Assembly (NCBI GenBank): GCA_000733355.1
Contig: JNVV01000037.1
Location: forward strand, 273,767-337,766
Direction of reading: 5' to 3'
DNA from: Falciphora oryzae
Taxonomy: Eukaryota; Ascomycota; Sordariomycetes; Magnaporthales; Magnaporthaceae
Length of the DNA stretch: 64,000 nt
Shown: piece by piece, positions 33,280-45,660 of the stretch
Layout of the letters: every line of letters begins with the position of its first letter
Numbering within the stretch: position 1 is the stretch's first letter
Notes under the pieces: model-generated
The model's database searches: none
The model's input: only the letters and a program-made list of their open reading frames with translations
What the model was told of the DNA's origin: nothing
Program-made: the position numbers and the translations under genes

Positions 33280-35733
33280 TCAGTCTTGGCTTTCGTCCTG
33301 GCGAAAAACTGGGAAACCGTTGCCGGCCAGAAAGGCGAGGGCGGACACGGCATGGTTCGCGAACCGGTTTATATGTGAGCCATCGGCGTGCTGGTCGCGC
33401 GCGGTCAGTACGTCCACCAGGATGCCGGTCTCACTGCCGGCAAGGGCAAGGGGCAGCAGCCTGTTGCCCCAGACCTGGAAAAGATCGTGACTATTATCAA
33501 GGGGTTAGCAACTCTCAACATCCTATCACAAGGAAACTCCGCGACACAATCATGGAGGCATCGAGGTGAACAGCCTGAGAGTGATGTGTACTCACCGCTC
33601 CATGTTCGATGCTTCATCCACAGCAACGCACGTCATGACGTTGGCCCACCATTCGGCGTATGGGTTATTGGCGTGAACCATGACAGGGGTGGCGAAGACC
33701 GCATCGGCCAGGCCGATTATCCCGGCGAAGATGCGCTCCACTTGCTTCCTGTCGGGGATTTTATCGGGTCCGAATGCCTGGAACTCGGCCCACGAGGTCA
33801 CACCGAGAGTGGCCTGAACCACTTGGCGGATCTTGCTCAGGATAATGTCGTCTTCCTTGGTGCTATCACGCACCAGGGGACTCCCCAGAGCTAGGAGGAG
33901 CCAGAAGCTTGGCGTGAGGTGGAGCTTCCAGTTCCGGTGGCGCGCGGTCACGGGCCGGGGCGCGGTGCGCTTGCCAAGAAGAGCCATGAGGCCGTCGTAC
34001 TCCTCTCGGAGCGGAAAGCCTCGAATGACCAGGAGGGTATGCAGGCGGCGGCCTTCCGGCGCCTGCGGGTTGTACCTGGCGCTAATGTCGCGCGCCATCT
34101 TGTCAAAGCGCGCCGCAAAGTTCGAGACGGCGCCGTGCGAAGGCCCAGAGCCGAAAAGCCGCTGCCCTTTCGTGGCATACAGGCAAAGAGCGGAGGCACA
34201 CAACACGGTAGTGGCCCTGCCAGTTCCCTGAGGCTTTAATTGGTTGATTAAGTCAGTTAAGCTCTGTTGCAATCCCATTGCGCCACACAAGTTAAAAGCG
34301 AAGCCCCGCTTATCAAGCAGGTGGCTGACAATCGGGTCAAATATGCTTTGCGACAAGCTCCATCTAAATTGGAGAGTGTACAAGAGAGAAAGGGGAAGCC
34401 GGGCGGGAGGGGGAAGAGGAACATCGCTTACAGCGGATAGAAGCACAAGTCCGAGATGGCGCTCCCCCAAGTAAAACATCAGGCGTCCCCTGTCGTTCGG
34501 AATCACATCGTCGAAGATGGCGTCTCGGAGCTGCCAGTTCTTCGGGAGCAAGCAAGCCCGAGGCAGGGGCCTGAGCTGGGGGGAGGAGCGACCCGGTGGG
34601 CGCTGCCACTCGTCAAAGCCGCTACCGCGGCAAAGAGCGCGCTGAAGCGCTTGATTTTGCGCGATCGTAGTCGCGTTCTCGCCAGCACGCATTGGTGGGG
34701 ATGGTGCAGCTCCGGGAAGCATCCGGGCACACACTCCGACCGCCCGGCGCGCCCCTTGGAGAATGTCCTCGAAGGCAAGGGCTACCCAATTCTATTGGGC
34801 GTCACTTTGCCTGTAGGCTTCCAGCGCTGCTACCTTGGTTGGGAAGGTCTTCAGGCATCCGTCATTGTTCCCTGGCTGATGAACCAGGAGGACCATCTCG
34901 TTCACTGCTACTGGCCGATGGGCTGCGAGCTGTGCGACGGAACTAGGGCTTTCTATGATCTTGGCTCTCCATCGAGCCATAGGCTGGGAATCGCCCCTGT
35001 TATCGAAAACCACCAGGAACATGGCTTTCTTGGCCTTCGTCAGGCGGTCGATGGCGCGCTGGAACATCGGGCGAAACGTCGGGGGCAGCTGGATGATGAT
35101 GTAAAACGCACCGGTGGCGCCGCCAAGAGGTGCAGCATAGGCCGGCAGTCGCTGTTTGACCAGCTCCCGAGCTTTGACCTCAAGCCAGAATACGTCCTGA
35201 ACGGCAACCTGGGACACAGCAGTGACGTGCTCTTCGTCGTTTGCGTAGATAAGCGTCGTTCCGAACTGATGTCCCCTGATGGCATCGTATTGCGCCCGGT
35301 ACCGGCTCTCGTCCCAGGAAAATTGGTCCCCGTAGCCGTAGTTGCGAGGTGCCGCCACAGCTGGCAAAGCAGCGAAATGCCTGTCGAAGACGGTCTTCGG
35401 CCTTCGGAACACGAAATGGAAAGAGCTCTGGGCCATGATGTCGGACAGCCGAACCCCGTGCGCAATGGCCATGTCGTCGGTCGCCATGCTCTGCACCTTG
35501 AGGTCATCCAAGTTCGCGTAGGGCATGCCCCCGCGTTCTATCTTGCAGCGGGCGGCCCCGAGGTCAACCTTGGCCACGGACAGTGCCACCAGCTGCCGGA
35601 CAGCCGGACTCGCTTCGACGAATGACGCGTCAAAACCGGCAGGAAACCAGAACAGTATTGTCCAGTTGTCGTCCGGCTTGAGACAAAGTGTGCTACCTCC
35701 GCCGTAACCTCCAACTAAAAGGTTGTCAGATTA
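33280..35733 (-). pseudogene. Relic of an SF1 (DNA2/NAM7-like) helicase-type protein
   Basis: Two collinear blocks in one frame (35733-34792 and 34788-33592) are separated by a single TAG at 34789-34791 in a CAATAG context, consistent with CAG-to-TAG mutation. The first block includes WTILFWFPAGFDASFVEASP. The second has a degenerate P-loop region (KPQGTGRATTVLCAS lacks the GKT triad) and the Walker B-like MTCVAVDEASNMER. After a likely intron, the frame resumes at about 33474 with VWGNRLLPLALAGS and HINRFANHAVSALAFLAGNG. These match fungal DNA2/NAM7 helicase-like proteins. It ends prematurely at 33280-33282, before the downstream helicase motifs. The 5' end has no start codon. It is truncated at both ends. 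Confidence 0.65.
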
Positions 35734-36952
35734 TATTGCACTCTTTACCGTTTTGTCGTCGGCCAAGGCCCGCCATCGCAAGGAGTTATAGCACTTGCAC
35801 GTAGGGTTTAAAACACATGGGGTCTGAAACATACATTGAAAGAAGGCACCATGGCCGGCCGCCTCATTCCTGGCACGGGAGCCGCGGGGAAAACTCAACC
35901 TAAATCCCGTAACAGGACAATCTCGGTCCGGAGTTGTCCGCCTCCAAAGCGCGACATCGATCTAAGGTGCAACAATATTAGTTAGCTGTGGTTCGAGCTG
36001 GCTGTGGGAATGGAAACAAATTCAGATTACTATTATTTGTGCTTGGACGTACCTTTGAGTTTGCACCGTTGATATGCTTGCTAAGGAGCGGGAGAGACGA
36101 ATGGGAGCCGCATATCACAGTCGCCAGATCAGCTCCCAGCAGGGCGCCATGGATCGAGGAGCTCATCTTGCCGATTGTTGGGATAAAAAGCCTATCTCCG
36201 AAGAGTAAGGCAGAACGGGCAAGGATAACGAGCCTATCTCCGAAGAGTAAGGCAGAACGGGCAAGGGTAACGAACCCACCTCCGAAGAGTAGGGCAGAAA
36301 GCGAATAAGTGGCGCACCGATAAAATGATACGCAAAAAGAAGAAAAGGCACAGCAGGACTTAACCGAAAAGGGCGCATAAGTTCTTATTTGAACGAGCCC
36401 GATGGTCGGGGTGATGGCGATGTGGCGAAGGAAAAAGAGAAAAAGAAAAAGAAGACCAAAAAAAAAGATAGGTTGGTCGAAAAGATTTTATCAAAGCAAC
36501 TAAAAGTTGCGGCAAGTCACGTGGCACCCCGGAACCACCTCGCGGAGGGTGGGCCGTAATTTTATTGGTCCATGGGACGGCTGTCAACAATTTACGGTTT
36601 CAAGGCTTTGGTCTAGTTGTCTCCAGGAGCGAGCGTGGGGACTCTAATTACACGCGAACAGCCGCCTGGGCCTATCACTGAGAGAGATGGACGGAGTGTG
36701 TGAGCCAAGGTTAGAGAGAGAAACCATCCGGTGTCACAGGGCCAGCTACAAGATACCTGAGGCTACATGCAATCAAATATCCAATATACTCAGCGCCTAA
36801 GATCCATGTTAAGCACCCAAGATGCTTAACATTAAAACAGCGACCAAATTCCCCTAAAGCCCGGTGGTCCTCCTTTGGAACAGGTATTGTTTTTGCAACT
36901 GCTCGGTCCTGTTAACCCCCTCCTTTGATTAGCAACATAACACCTCCCTTCT
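35734..36952. other. Intergenic, contains one minisatellite
   Basis: About 1.2 kb with no supported gene. It is purine-rich in places (36420-36470) and holds the 42-bp repeats listed separately. GTTAAGCACCCAAGATGCTTAAC near 36809 is an imperfect palindrome resembling a pogo-type transposon end. Confidence 0.5.
36189..36304. repeat. 42-bp tandem repeat, 2.7 copies
   Basis: Units at 36189-36230 and 36231-36272 are nearly identical (AGCCTATCTCCGAAGAGTAA...). A third, diverged partial unit runs to about 36304. The array lies within a short open frame, but no protein function is apparent. Confidence 0.85.
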
Positions 36953-38791
36953 TTAAACCATGTACTTGACGCTCTTTTCAGGCGCTTCTTCCACCGAAAT
37001 TGTGATGTCGGTAGTCCTCGTAATCTTGGGCGATGACTTTTCATGACTCTTGGGCGACTGCATAATGCCGTGCTCGTCGCTCGACCGCCCCACGCCCGCT
37101 GCGACCTCCGACAACGAGCCCGGCGACGAGAACGACGACACCGACGTGCCGGCGTGGAACCCGCCCTCGACCCTAACCTCGTCGCCGCTGCCGCCACCAA
37201 CCTGGGTCCGGTCGCTGCCGCCGCTGGCCTTGTACGTCTCGAAGGCGTAGCCGACCTCGTTGTCGTCCCCGGTTAGCGTGATGGTGGCGGGGATCGACCT
37301 GCGACCCACGCCGCCCTGCTGCCGCGAGCCCCGGGGGCCGTAAACGTGCGAGCCTCGGGGGCCGTAGACGTGCGAGCCTCGGGGGCCGTAGACGTGCGAA
37401 CCCCGGGGACCGGAACCGTCGGGGAGCGTCGGCTTGCCGCCGCTGGCCCCGCTGCCGTACTTGCCCGTGCTGCCGAGGAAGCGCGTGAAGAGCGGTTTCA
37501 GGCATGGGATCGACCCCCCGATGATGGCGACCGCGATTTCCGCAGTGTACCTGACAAGCCAGGCGCGTTGATATTATTCATGTTGTTTGTAGAAAAAAAA
37601 AAAAAAAAAAAGAATGTGGTAGCCACCTAGACTCCCCGGTCCGACTAAAGAGGGCGCGAGGCAATAAGGGGGAGATACCATACCATATTGTGATGTCGGC
37701 CGTGTCCCACATGAAGTCTCCACGCTCACCCCACTTGGTAAGCGCGATCGTCTTCTTGATGGCCGCGGCTACGGTACTGGAAAAAGAAGGGACATGCATG
37801 TTAGCAGCGGCAGCAGCAGGCGAAGGGGCATATGAAACACACAAGGATATGATTTGCGGGGGAGCATGTGCTCACAAGAAACCGAGTGACAGGACCGCCA
37901 TGATGGACACCTTGACGCGCCGGTTCATCTGCACGTTCCACAGCATCGGGATGGGCAGGACGGCGAGGGCAAAGTCGGAAACGACGGTGAGGGACGAGTT
38001 GAACATCCCACCCACGACCAAGGTGTTCGGAGACACGCACTCGCCGCCGCCAGGAAGGGATTTGTTCCAGATGAACTCCATGGGCCGGCATTGCAGAATT
38101 GTCTGGACTTTGTTTTCGTTGGTACGAGTTTGCCGGCACGTTAGTTCCCGTTCTTCTTTCCGCTGAAAGATGGACAGAGGGGGGCCGTTGAGACTCACGG
38201 GAAAACCCTATACACACGACGATATTTAGGCCGATTTGGAACCACAAAAACCATTTGTAACCCTTGGACGGGGCGAACCGGAGGAGGAAGTTGCAGATGC
38301 TCAGCCGGGCCAGCGTTAGGGCTACCAGGCAGGTCGGCTGGGTGATGAAGTTCATATGGGTGGCCACTGTGTAGTCCTCCGGCGAGATGTATTCGATATG
38401 GCGGCCTTGTCCATGGTTGGTCTCATCGATTATAACTCCCACCATCGCCGTCAATACGGCCTGTGGTTCGCGGTGCGCGCGCGTGATAGCAAGGGTTAGT
38501 CCGACAAAAACAAGAAAGGAAGGCAGGGGAGAGAAAGAGAGCGTATACCGCCGCGAGCACCATGAGATAGTCGTCGGTGCCGAGGAAGCGGAAGAACTTG
38601 AGCCGCACAAAAACACGCAGGCCGACAAATGCCAGGGCGATGACAGTTATGGAGATACAGGTCGCGAGAATCTCGGGCCCACGGTTCTCGTCTGGCCGGT
38701 CGCCCGGCCGGTAGACCTCGAACGGAGGAGGAGCGGCCGTCGTCGCGTTGGGGAGCGGCGCCGTCGAGGCCGTGGTCGAGCTGGGGGCCAT
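36953..38791 (-). CDS. Fungal rhodopsin-like (SAT4-type) seven-transmembrane protein, five exons, 475 aa
   Basis: An integral membrane protein of the fungal rhodopsin-domain family, which includes PTH11-like putative receptors but lacks the CFEM domain here. Exons are 38549-38791, 38199-38460, 37876-38107, 37684-37776 and 36953-37550; all introns are GT-AG and the total is 1,428 nt, divisible by three. The extracellular N-terminus is followed by the first span (ILATCISITVIALAFVGLRV) and by RVFVRLKFFRFLGTDDYLM, the D-D-Y motif of the family. Later landmarks are QCRPMEFIWN and DFALAVLPIPMLWNVQMNRR. A long hydrophilic tail carries three perfect GPRGSHVY repeats and a Ser/Gly-rich segment. I chose the ATG at 38791 for its context (CAAAATGG); 38839 is possible. 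Ligand unknown. Confidence 0.88.
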
Positions 38792-41700
38792 TTTGCGTCT
38801 CGATATTAGGCGGGCTTCGATATCTGCAGGAGAAAGCAAGCGAGCCCGGACGGGGCATTCTAGCTAGCGCGTCCCCGCGTTGCCCTACTTAAATGCACAC
38901 AGGACAGGTGCCTACAGGAAGGCAGTACGCCAGGACCGGTAAATGCAAGAACCGGGGGACCGCACCTGCAAGGGTTACGCGTTTACGGCCCGGGCGGGGA
39001 GACGAATCGGCCTGACCAGGCTGGCCGTGCGGGGCGGGGATCGAGAGCTGGGTGGAGGTGAATGGGCTGCCCGCCTTGACGGCACTCGATTTGAAAGAAT
39101 GGGACGTCGGGTGCAGCCCCGCAAGCCAAGGCAAGTAGTTCGTGGCTCAGTGGCTCGTCACAAAGTCACCGCGTGGCCCGGAACGCCAATCCGACTAATC
39201 ACAACCCTCCAACAACTTTTTGCTTTGGTTTGAGGTTACTTGGTGCCAAAAGCACGACTCGTGACGGTAGCAATCAATTTCAAGTCGTCGATTAGCCCGG
39301 GCCTGTCACTGTCGCCTTACGGATCTTGCTATCGCACGGACCCTGGTGCCGTGCAGCCCATCGGCCTGGATCCCGCATGCCACGGTGTTGCAGCTAGCTG
39401 CGAGGTTGAAGTTCTGTTATTGCACGAAGGAGGAAAGTCCGCAGGCCCCGTCGGGGGCCGGTGGATTCTTAGCTAAATACACGTGTGTCGGGCCTGGTCC
39501 CGTGATACCGCAAGTCAAGTCGGCCTGTCAAGCAACTGTGCATGGTGCGCGGCTGCTTGGCTGTAAGGAGGTCGTCGCGACAGGACGGGCCGCCACAGGG
39601 GAAGGCCCCAGCCTCCCTCTAAAGGGGCCGCGCCACGCGGAGGCCGAGGCCACGGGGCACGTGACCGGGCCCCAAGGACTACGATATTTATGTAACACAG
39701 CGGTGCGGGCCTTATCCCCTTCCGTTAGCCTACCACTGCTGATCGAACTCTTTTCAGCTAATCAGCTCGTGAATTTTTAAGGTACTTGCGTGTCCACCAA
39801 ATTTGGCCCAGCATTCAGGTATCGACCAAAGTTCTTGGACCAGCGAGGTACGTCACAAACCTAGCAGTCAACCCATGTTTTCTTCTGGAGATCAGTACCT
39901 TCAGGTCACAACAACACACTGTGACTCGACCCATAAAAGATTTCCTTATACGGTGGTCGGTAGGCTAACGGCACTCAGGGGGATGCCACTGAGCCAATAA
40001 CCAAAAGGTCTTCGATCCAAGCTGCTGCTTGGATCGCCCGTCTGCACAGCTTATCAAAGGAGGGCAGCGCACACAACCACACGGGCTGTTCCACAAACAA
40101 TCCGCCAATTATACCGTTAATCGAGCTAAATAAATATACGGCGAATTTACGCTACCATTAATAAACTTAAAAGCAGCGGCAGCGTAATAAAATCTGTTAG
40201 GGTCGTCGGGCATACGAGCGCTGCCGGGCCTTCTCCCTCCTACTATCCATCTTCCTTTCCGCTCTTTTTTGTGTGCCACCCTACGTGCTGTCACGCGGCG
40301 CTTAGCCGGGAACAATATTTCTGTATGTTCAGAGATGTGGATCGTTCCCTCTTCCCTGATTTTTCTTTGGAAGTGCCAGGCACGGCTTGATACCAGCCGA
40401 TCGATATGCAACTCGCGAGCTTCGCTCTTGGCATCGATCAACGATGCCCCCCCGTCGCGCATTATGGTGTGGAGATTATCAATCGAAACTTCGAGGCAGA
40501 AACCCGGATGTGTCCGTGCCCTCGGGGTAGGAGCCTGTCAGGCTTCGCCAAGCAGCTCAGGCGGGCGGGATGGTTGCTTTTACAGCTGTGTGGCTTGTTT
40601 TAGCGCCGCCCACGCTCCCTGCACGGTTGACCGCGTCCCCTTCCGGAGAACATTACTGGACAAGCCCTGCTGCTTCCCCCTTTGTGGCTGCGCCACTGCT
40701 GCCCGCCGTCGGACCTCTTCTTCCTTTTCGGCACCTTGAGGTGGCGGTCACAGGCACCGGGATTGCGGACAACCCCGGCTAGCAAGCACGTCCCGCTGTT
40801 CTAGCCCCTCGCCGGTCGGTTTGGCTCGGCAGGAAAGAGACCCTCGGTACACGTTGTTCAAAATTGCCACGTGATTTCAAGAGGGTCAGGGGGCGCCGCT
40901 TGCATCTCTGGCTCCAAGCAAAACTTTGTGTGAGGTTTCGGTATGTCCATTGTACGAAAGCAGCGTGTGCTATTCGAAACCGAGATGGACAACGCCGAAA
41001 GCCTTTTGCTGCCACAGCCCGGTTTGTGGGTGGAGGTCGCGACGTCGATGCATATGTTTGTACATTCTTCTTTTTCTTTCCCTTCTTGGATAGCAGCCAA
41101 AAAATAAAAATAAAAGGAGATGGCGAGGGGCTTGCCCTCCGCAGGCAGGACGCCATTCTGGGACGAGGAGGCCATGTTTGGAAAGGGATGGTGTGGTCTG
41201 TTTGAAGTTGCATGTGTATATATAAAATAGAGGTGCAAAGGGGAGAGCTCTGGGAGGACGGAAGATGTTCGCTGTACTTGTGTTGCTCTGGATTGTGCCG
41301 GATGCATACTCCAACTTGACGGGACGAGATGCTTCGGGGAGTTACCTTTTTATACGCAGTTCTTCCATACACCATCCTCTCTGTCCGTGGCTATCATCCT
41401 CTCCGCCTCCCTGCATCACCTTGCGAGCTGCTCACCCGCAAAGCCCGAAGCGGTGCCCTCGGCCTATGTCCTTGCTCGCCCTTTTTGCTCTTGCCGCTCC
41501 TCATCCCCTTATCCTCCCGGCCAGCCATGTGCAGCCAGGCTTCCAACCAACTTCGAACACGAGGTTGCTGCCGGCGTATAAACTGCGGCCTGAGGGCGGT
41601 GCTCAGGCAGGGCGGCGCCACGGGCCGACAATCCCTCTCAGCTCTCCGATCACCACGGCAGGAGAAGCTGGCGGAAGGGGGCCTCCCGGGATCCTCCACC

Positions 41701-43418
41701 GACCGAGAAAAATCGCGCTGAGGGTAAGGAGGCACAATTCGAAGCCAATGGCGTCCCAGAGGACCGCCACGGCTGCTGCAGCCCTATGGGAGGTGAAAGG
41801 CCGCCTGCCTCAAGCGCGTCTTTGCTAACTGCGGTCTCTCGGGAGCCTAGACCTCTGCGGCTTACTGATAAAGCCGGCGGGTTCAGAGACAGCTCTCCCC
41901 TTCCCCGCCACCGTCTGTCCCTCCTCCCCCCAGACGTCTCACAGCTGACGCCAAGAAGAAAAGTGAGTCTTCCCCTGAGGATGCGGGCTCGGCGGGTTAC
42001 AAGCTTCGTTGGTGCGACTCGAACCGAGTCCCTTGGCTGTATCCGACTGCGGGTTGACTGCGGGATAGGCCTGAGGTGGCTTATCCAGCTGGATGCTCCC
42101 GCACCGCAACCCGGAGCTTTGGCCAATGGTCTGGGGAGCCGCCGTCGGGAATCTCCAACATGCCCTTAGCCGCGTTCGGCCTAGGCGATACTTTAGAGAT
42201 GAGGTGATGGGCGCCACTGGGGTGCGCACGTTCAAAGGAGAAAAAAAAGCATAACCCTGCTCCCTCCCTGACTGCCTGTCGTCGTTGACCGGTCTCGCCG
42301 GTCTTGCTGACGGGCGGCGACTAAAATGCGGGCCATATATGACATGTCCGAAAGTGACCTCCAAGACTCGATTGTCATATTTCCTCTCTTTAACGCAGAC
42401 GCTGCTCTAACCTACGTTGACGAATTCGGTGAGCGTGATTGCGGACTGCGAGGCGACGTGTCCCCCAAGCGGCTTTTTCCGACGCCACGGCCGGCGGCTG
42501 AGAAGAGCTGCCAGGCTTTGCATTTCCCATCCTGTAGCCGCGGCATCAAAGGGACAAGGGATCATCGGTTCTTTTCGTCGCCCCGACATGCCCTGCAGCC
42601 CGCATCGACCCCATCGCCAAAGGTCGCGAATGCGCCTCTCTGCGCGCCTCTCTCGTTCTGGACCCTTGGGGGCTCCCTTAGTCCGCGTCCAAGGTGCTAG
42701 GCCGGAATCCAGACCACTGAGGCGTGGGCCTAAAAAAAAAACATGTGCCACCCACCGTGCCACCTATGTGTGACGGTTGCGCGGATGGCTGCCCACATGC
42801 ATCTGATTTAATATGCGGCTTGCGACAAAAACAGAGTTCGGCCTGCGCTGGGTGGCATAAGTTCCAGCAGCCTGGTTTGCGGAAGCGCAAGGAGTCAAGG
42901 GACGCAAAGGTCCTCCCCACGCACAAGCGGATTGATGGCCGTACCCCTCAGCCCTGGCCGTGAAATGGGCACTTTGCCCGCCGGCTCATGCCGTGTTTCT
43001 TTCTTTTCCTTTCCAGCTGGAGATAGGGGACCGCAGATCCGAGCCCAACTGGAGCTGCCCTAGCCAAGTTGCCCTAACTAGTCTAGGTACTTGAGTGCGC
43101 CTCCCATGAAATTCTGCGGATATGGCGCCCTATCGCAATTCTGATAATGCGCCACCTCGTGCGTTAGCTCACGCACCCAGTGTGCCCCAGATGGATGTGT
43201 CTCTCCCATCCCCACAGGCTCCCTTTATTAGAAAGCACCTTGGCCGTTTCCTGCGACCATCCGCAGTTTTCCTGCTGCTCCCAGGCAGTGGTAAGCCCCT
43301 GCGGGATCCCCCTCACTGCCGGAGCACCCTCGGAGGGTTATAGCGTACGGCAATAAGGGCCAAAGGGCAAGGCAAAAACTCTCGACCATTCGCTGGCGGC
43401 GCCAGTTGGGGGCGCGCG
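38792..43418. other. 4.6-kb intergenic region between divergent rhodopsin-like genes
   Basis: No open frame here shows a domain, coherent intron structure or repeat signature. The region is moderately GC-rich and not visibly RIP-mutated. It must contain the promoters of both flanking genes. A long non-coding RNA or an intron-rich gene I cannot recognise is possible. Confidence 0.5.
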
Positions 43419-45127
43419 ATGATTTCGAATTCCAGTGTCGTCGTACGTGCTGATAATTTCTTTCTTATATCCAGCCTTCCCAGGGGAGTGGTAATGCAAG
43501 CGGACGTCTCGTCGCTTCTCCCTGCCCCTATCCTCAGCTCATACACCTACGCTCGATCCTCCCAGCATCCCATCCGGAGCGAGCTCCAATGCCCCAATTT
43601 ACTAAGACCTCCGACGATGATTAGCCGGCATTATGGATTATCTGGTCGGTCACGGCCGTGTCCGTCAGCCTCAGGTTCCTCGTCCGCCTCCGCCTCCGCA
43701 GGGAGCGCATCCTCCTCTCGGACTGGCTGCTGGTCCTTGGCCTCGCGTCGGCGCTCGGCGTCGTCATCTGTGTAACCATCCTGTACGCTGGGGGCTTTTT
43801 CGACCTGGACCCGACCGTTCCGTACCCAGCGTGGATCCTCAGGGTCACGTACGCGACCAACTTCCTTTACGACCCGGCCCTGTACTACCCCAAGTTCAGC
43901 ATGGTGGCCCTCTACTTCAACATCATCCCCGAAACGAGCAGTCGGACCAGGGGCGTCCTCTGGGCCGTCTCCATCTACACCGCGTGCGCGTTCGTGACCA
44001 CCATTTTGGCCGACATTTTCTGGTGCGGGCCTGACCCCGAGCGGAACGTGTAAGAAAGGAATCCCCGCCGCGTCTGCCTTTTTGGCGTCTCTTTGCCCTA
44101 TTCGCGAATCTCCAGCACGCAACATGTGACGAACCTCTGGCGGCTAACCACGACCCCCCTTTTTGCAGAGACCCTACCCAGCAAGGACCAGAGTCTTGCT
44201 CAGCCTTGACCTCGCCGACTCTCCTTTACACCATCTGGTCCCTGCACCTGAGCAGTGAGCTTCTGGGCAAGTCGCGCTGGCGCCCCCTTTGTTGGGGGAG
44301 GGATGATGCTACTTGGAAGAAGGAGACTTACTGACGACCAGGAGACCCGCCCGCTCACCCAATTCAGTCTTCCTGTTCCCCTTTCCCATTATGCTCAAGC
44401 TGCGACTGGAAACCCGGGCCAAGGTGGCCGTGTGCGGGCTGTTCGCCCTGGGCGCCCTGACGTTGGTGATGAGCATCGCCCGCTTCGTCGCCTTCTTCGA
44501 GACGCTGTCGGGGTTCGACAGCAATGCATTACGTACGTTTCCAAATCACGGCAGAAGGAGTAGGAGGAACTTTTATCACTGTGTACCCGGGCTGTGAATG
44601 TGGGGACAAATGGCCACCAAAACTAACAGCAACCATGGGGGGACATGACTAAAGGCATCCTGTTCCCGGCGGAACTCTGCACCGGCCTCGCCGTGGCATC
44701 CCTTTCCGCGTGCCGCCCGCTGCTGACAAGGACGGCCCGTCTGATCTCCAAGGGCCGCACGTCGGGCGGCAGCGGTCCCGAATCCGGGTCTGGGGGGGCC
44801 AGCGGGGGCCCCAGGGTGGACACGATCGGGTCCGCGCCGGTTGCCAAGGCCAGATCAGGCGGTGGTGGTGGTAGTGGCGACACGCGTTGGATCGAGGAGG
44901 CGGGTGATACCTTCCTGGACCGCCACAGCGACAGCGGCTCACCGGGCGGCGGGCTGGGGCGGGAGTCGCTCGAGACCTTCTGCCACCACCACGACGGCGG
45001 CGAGGGCGGGGGCCGGGTGCAGGGCCAGGACTCGACCACCATGCTGATCGTGGAGTCCATCCCGCTCGAGGAGATGAAGCGCGGGCGGGCGGAGAGCGGC
45101 GGGACTCGAGGGGATGAAATGGCCTGA
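43419..45127 (+). CDS. Second fungal rhodopsin-like seven-transmembrane protein, five exons, 390 aa
   Basis: Same family as the gene at 37-38.8 kb. Exons are 43419-43442, 43625-44049, 44169-44254, 44368-44532 and 44655-45127, totalling 1,173 nt (divisible by three) with GT-AG introns. The first exon encodes only eight residues and joins to PALWIIWSVTAVSVSLRFLV; this 5' end is the least certain part. Landmarks are LLSDWLLVLGLASALGVVIC (the D-W variant of the family's DDY), FSMVALYFNIIPE, WSLHLSIFLFPFPIMLKL and ELCTGLAVASLSACRPLL, which is the seventh-helix block. The C-terminal tail is Gly/Ser-rich and hydrophilic. The acceptor at 44654 (AAAG) lies about 25 nt after a CTAAC branch. It is divergent from the first gene and clearly not a recent duplicate. 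Confidence 0.82.
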
Positions 45128-45266
45128 GGGCACCGTGGGTGGACATCCTTGCGAAAAGTATGATATTTCTCCCCTTTTTGCAACGGGCTCGTTTTTTTCT
45201 TTTTTTGTTTTTGATGCCCACGAGCAAAATTTGGGACAAAAGGACCAACGTAGTCCACAAGCGAGT

Positions 45267-45351
45267 GGAGCATACGGGCGAATGGAGCATACGGGCGAAT
45301 GGAGCATACGGGCGAATGGAGCATACGGGCGAATGGAGCATACAAGCGAGT
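45267..45351. repeat. 17-bp tandem repeat, five copies
   Basis: Units of GGAGCATACGGGCGAAT start at 45267, 45284, 45301, 45318 and 45335. The first four are identical and the last has three or so substitutions. Confidence 0.93.
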
Positions 45352-45489
45352 AGAACACTTGAACCCGACAGTTGTCGGCGACGACGCGCCCGTTAGGGCG
45401 GAATCGAGATGAATTCCTCCTTTCGCCGATCGATTGTACGCGGTCGGCGAGAGCGGTCTGTTTATGCAGGTGTTTCCGTGTTATGACGC

Positions 45490-45660
45490 TGTACCCTGCG
45501 CTTGTTGATTCCGTTGCCTTTAGTAATTTGACGACGGCCTCGTGCCCGCATTCGGCAGTCCTTCACAGCGGCGTCCGCCCATTTTCGTCTTTCGAATCGA
45601 CGTCGGCCCCCTTTCCGAGCAGCAGCTCGATGACGTCCTTGCCCCAGTGTTGAGCGCAAG
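45490..45660 (-). pseudogene. Ankyrin-repeat gene fragment
   Basis: The minus strand reads HWGKDVIELLLGKGADVDSK, DENGRTPL, a stop, then RTAECGHEAVVKLLKATES. This is one and a half ankyrin repeats of the fungal type, with TGA at the position where Trp is typical (GRTPLxxAAExGHEAVVKLL). It is a fragment of an NLR- or ankyrin-type gene. Confidence 0.7.

Noticed and set aside
41265..41828. 187-codon frame starting with a hydrophobic stretch
   Set aside because: The apparent signal peptide is followed by low-complexity Pro/Ser/Arg sequence with overlapping frames on both strands, and no homology or intron structure is visible.
42000..42060. tRNA-like GACTCGAACCGAGT segment
   Set aside because: No acceptor or anticodon stem can be folded around it.
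45267..45351. CRISPR-like array of 17-bp repeats
   Set aside because: There are no spacers; it is a simple tandem repeat in a eukaryotic genome.
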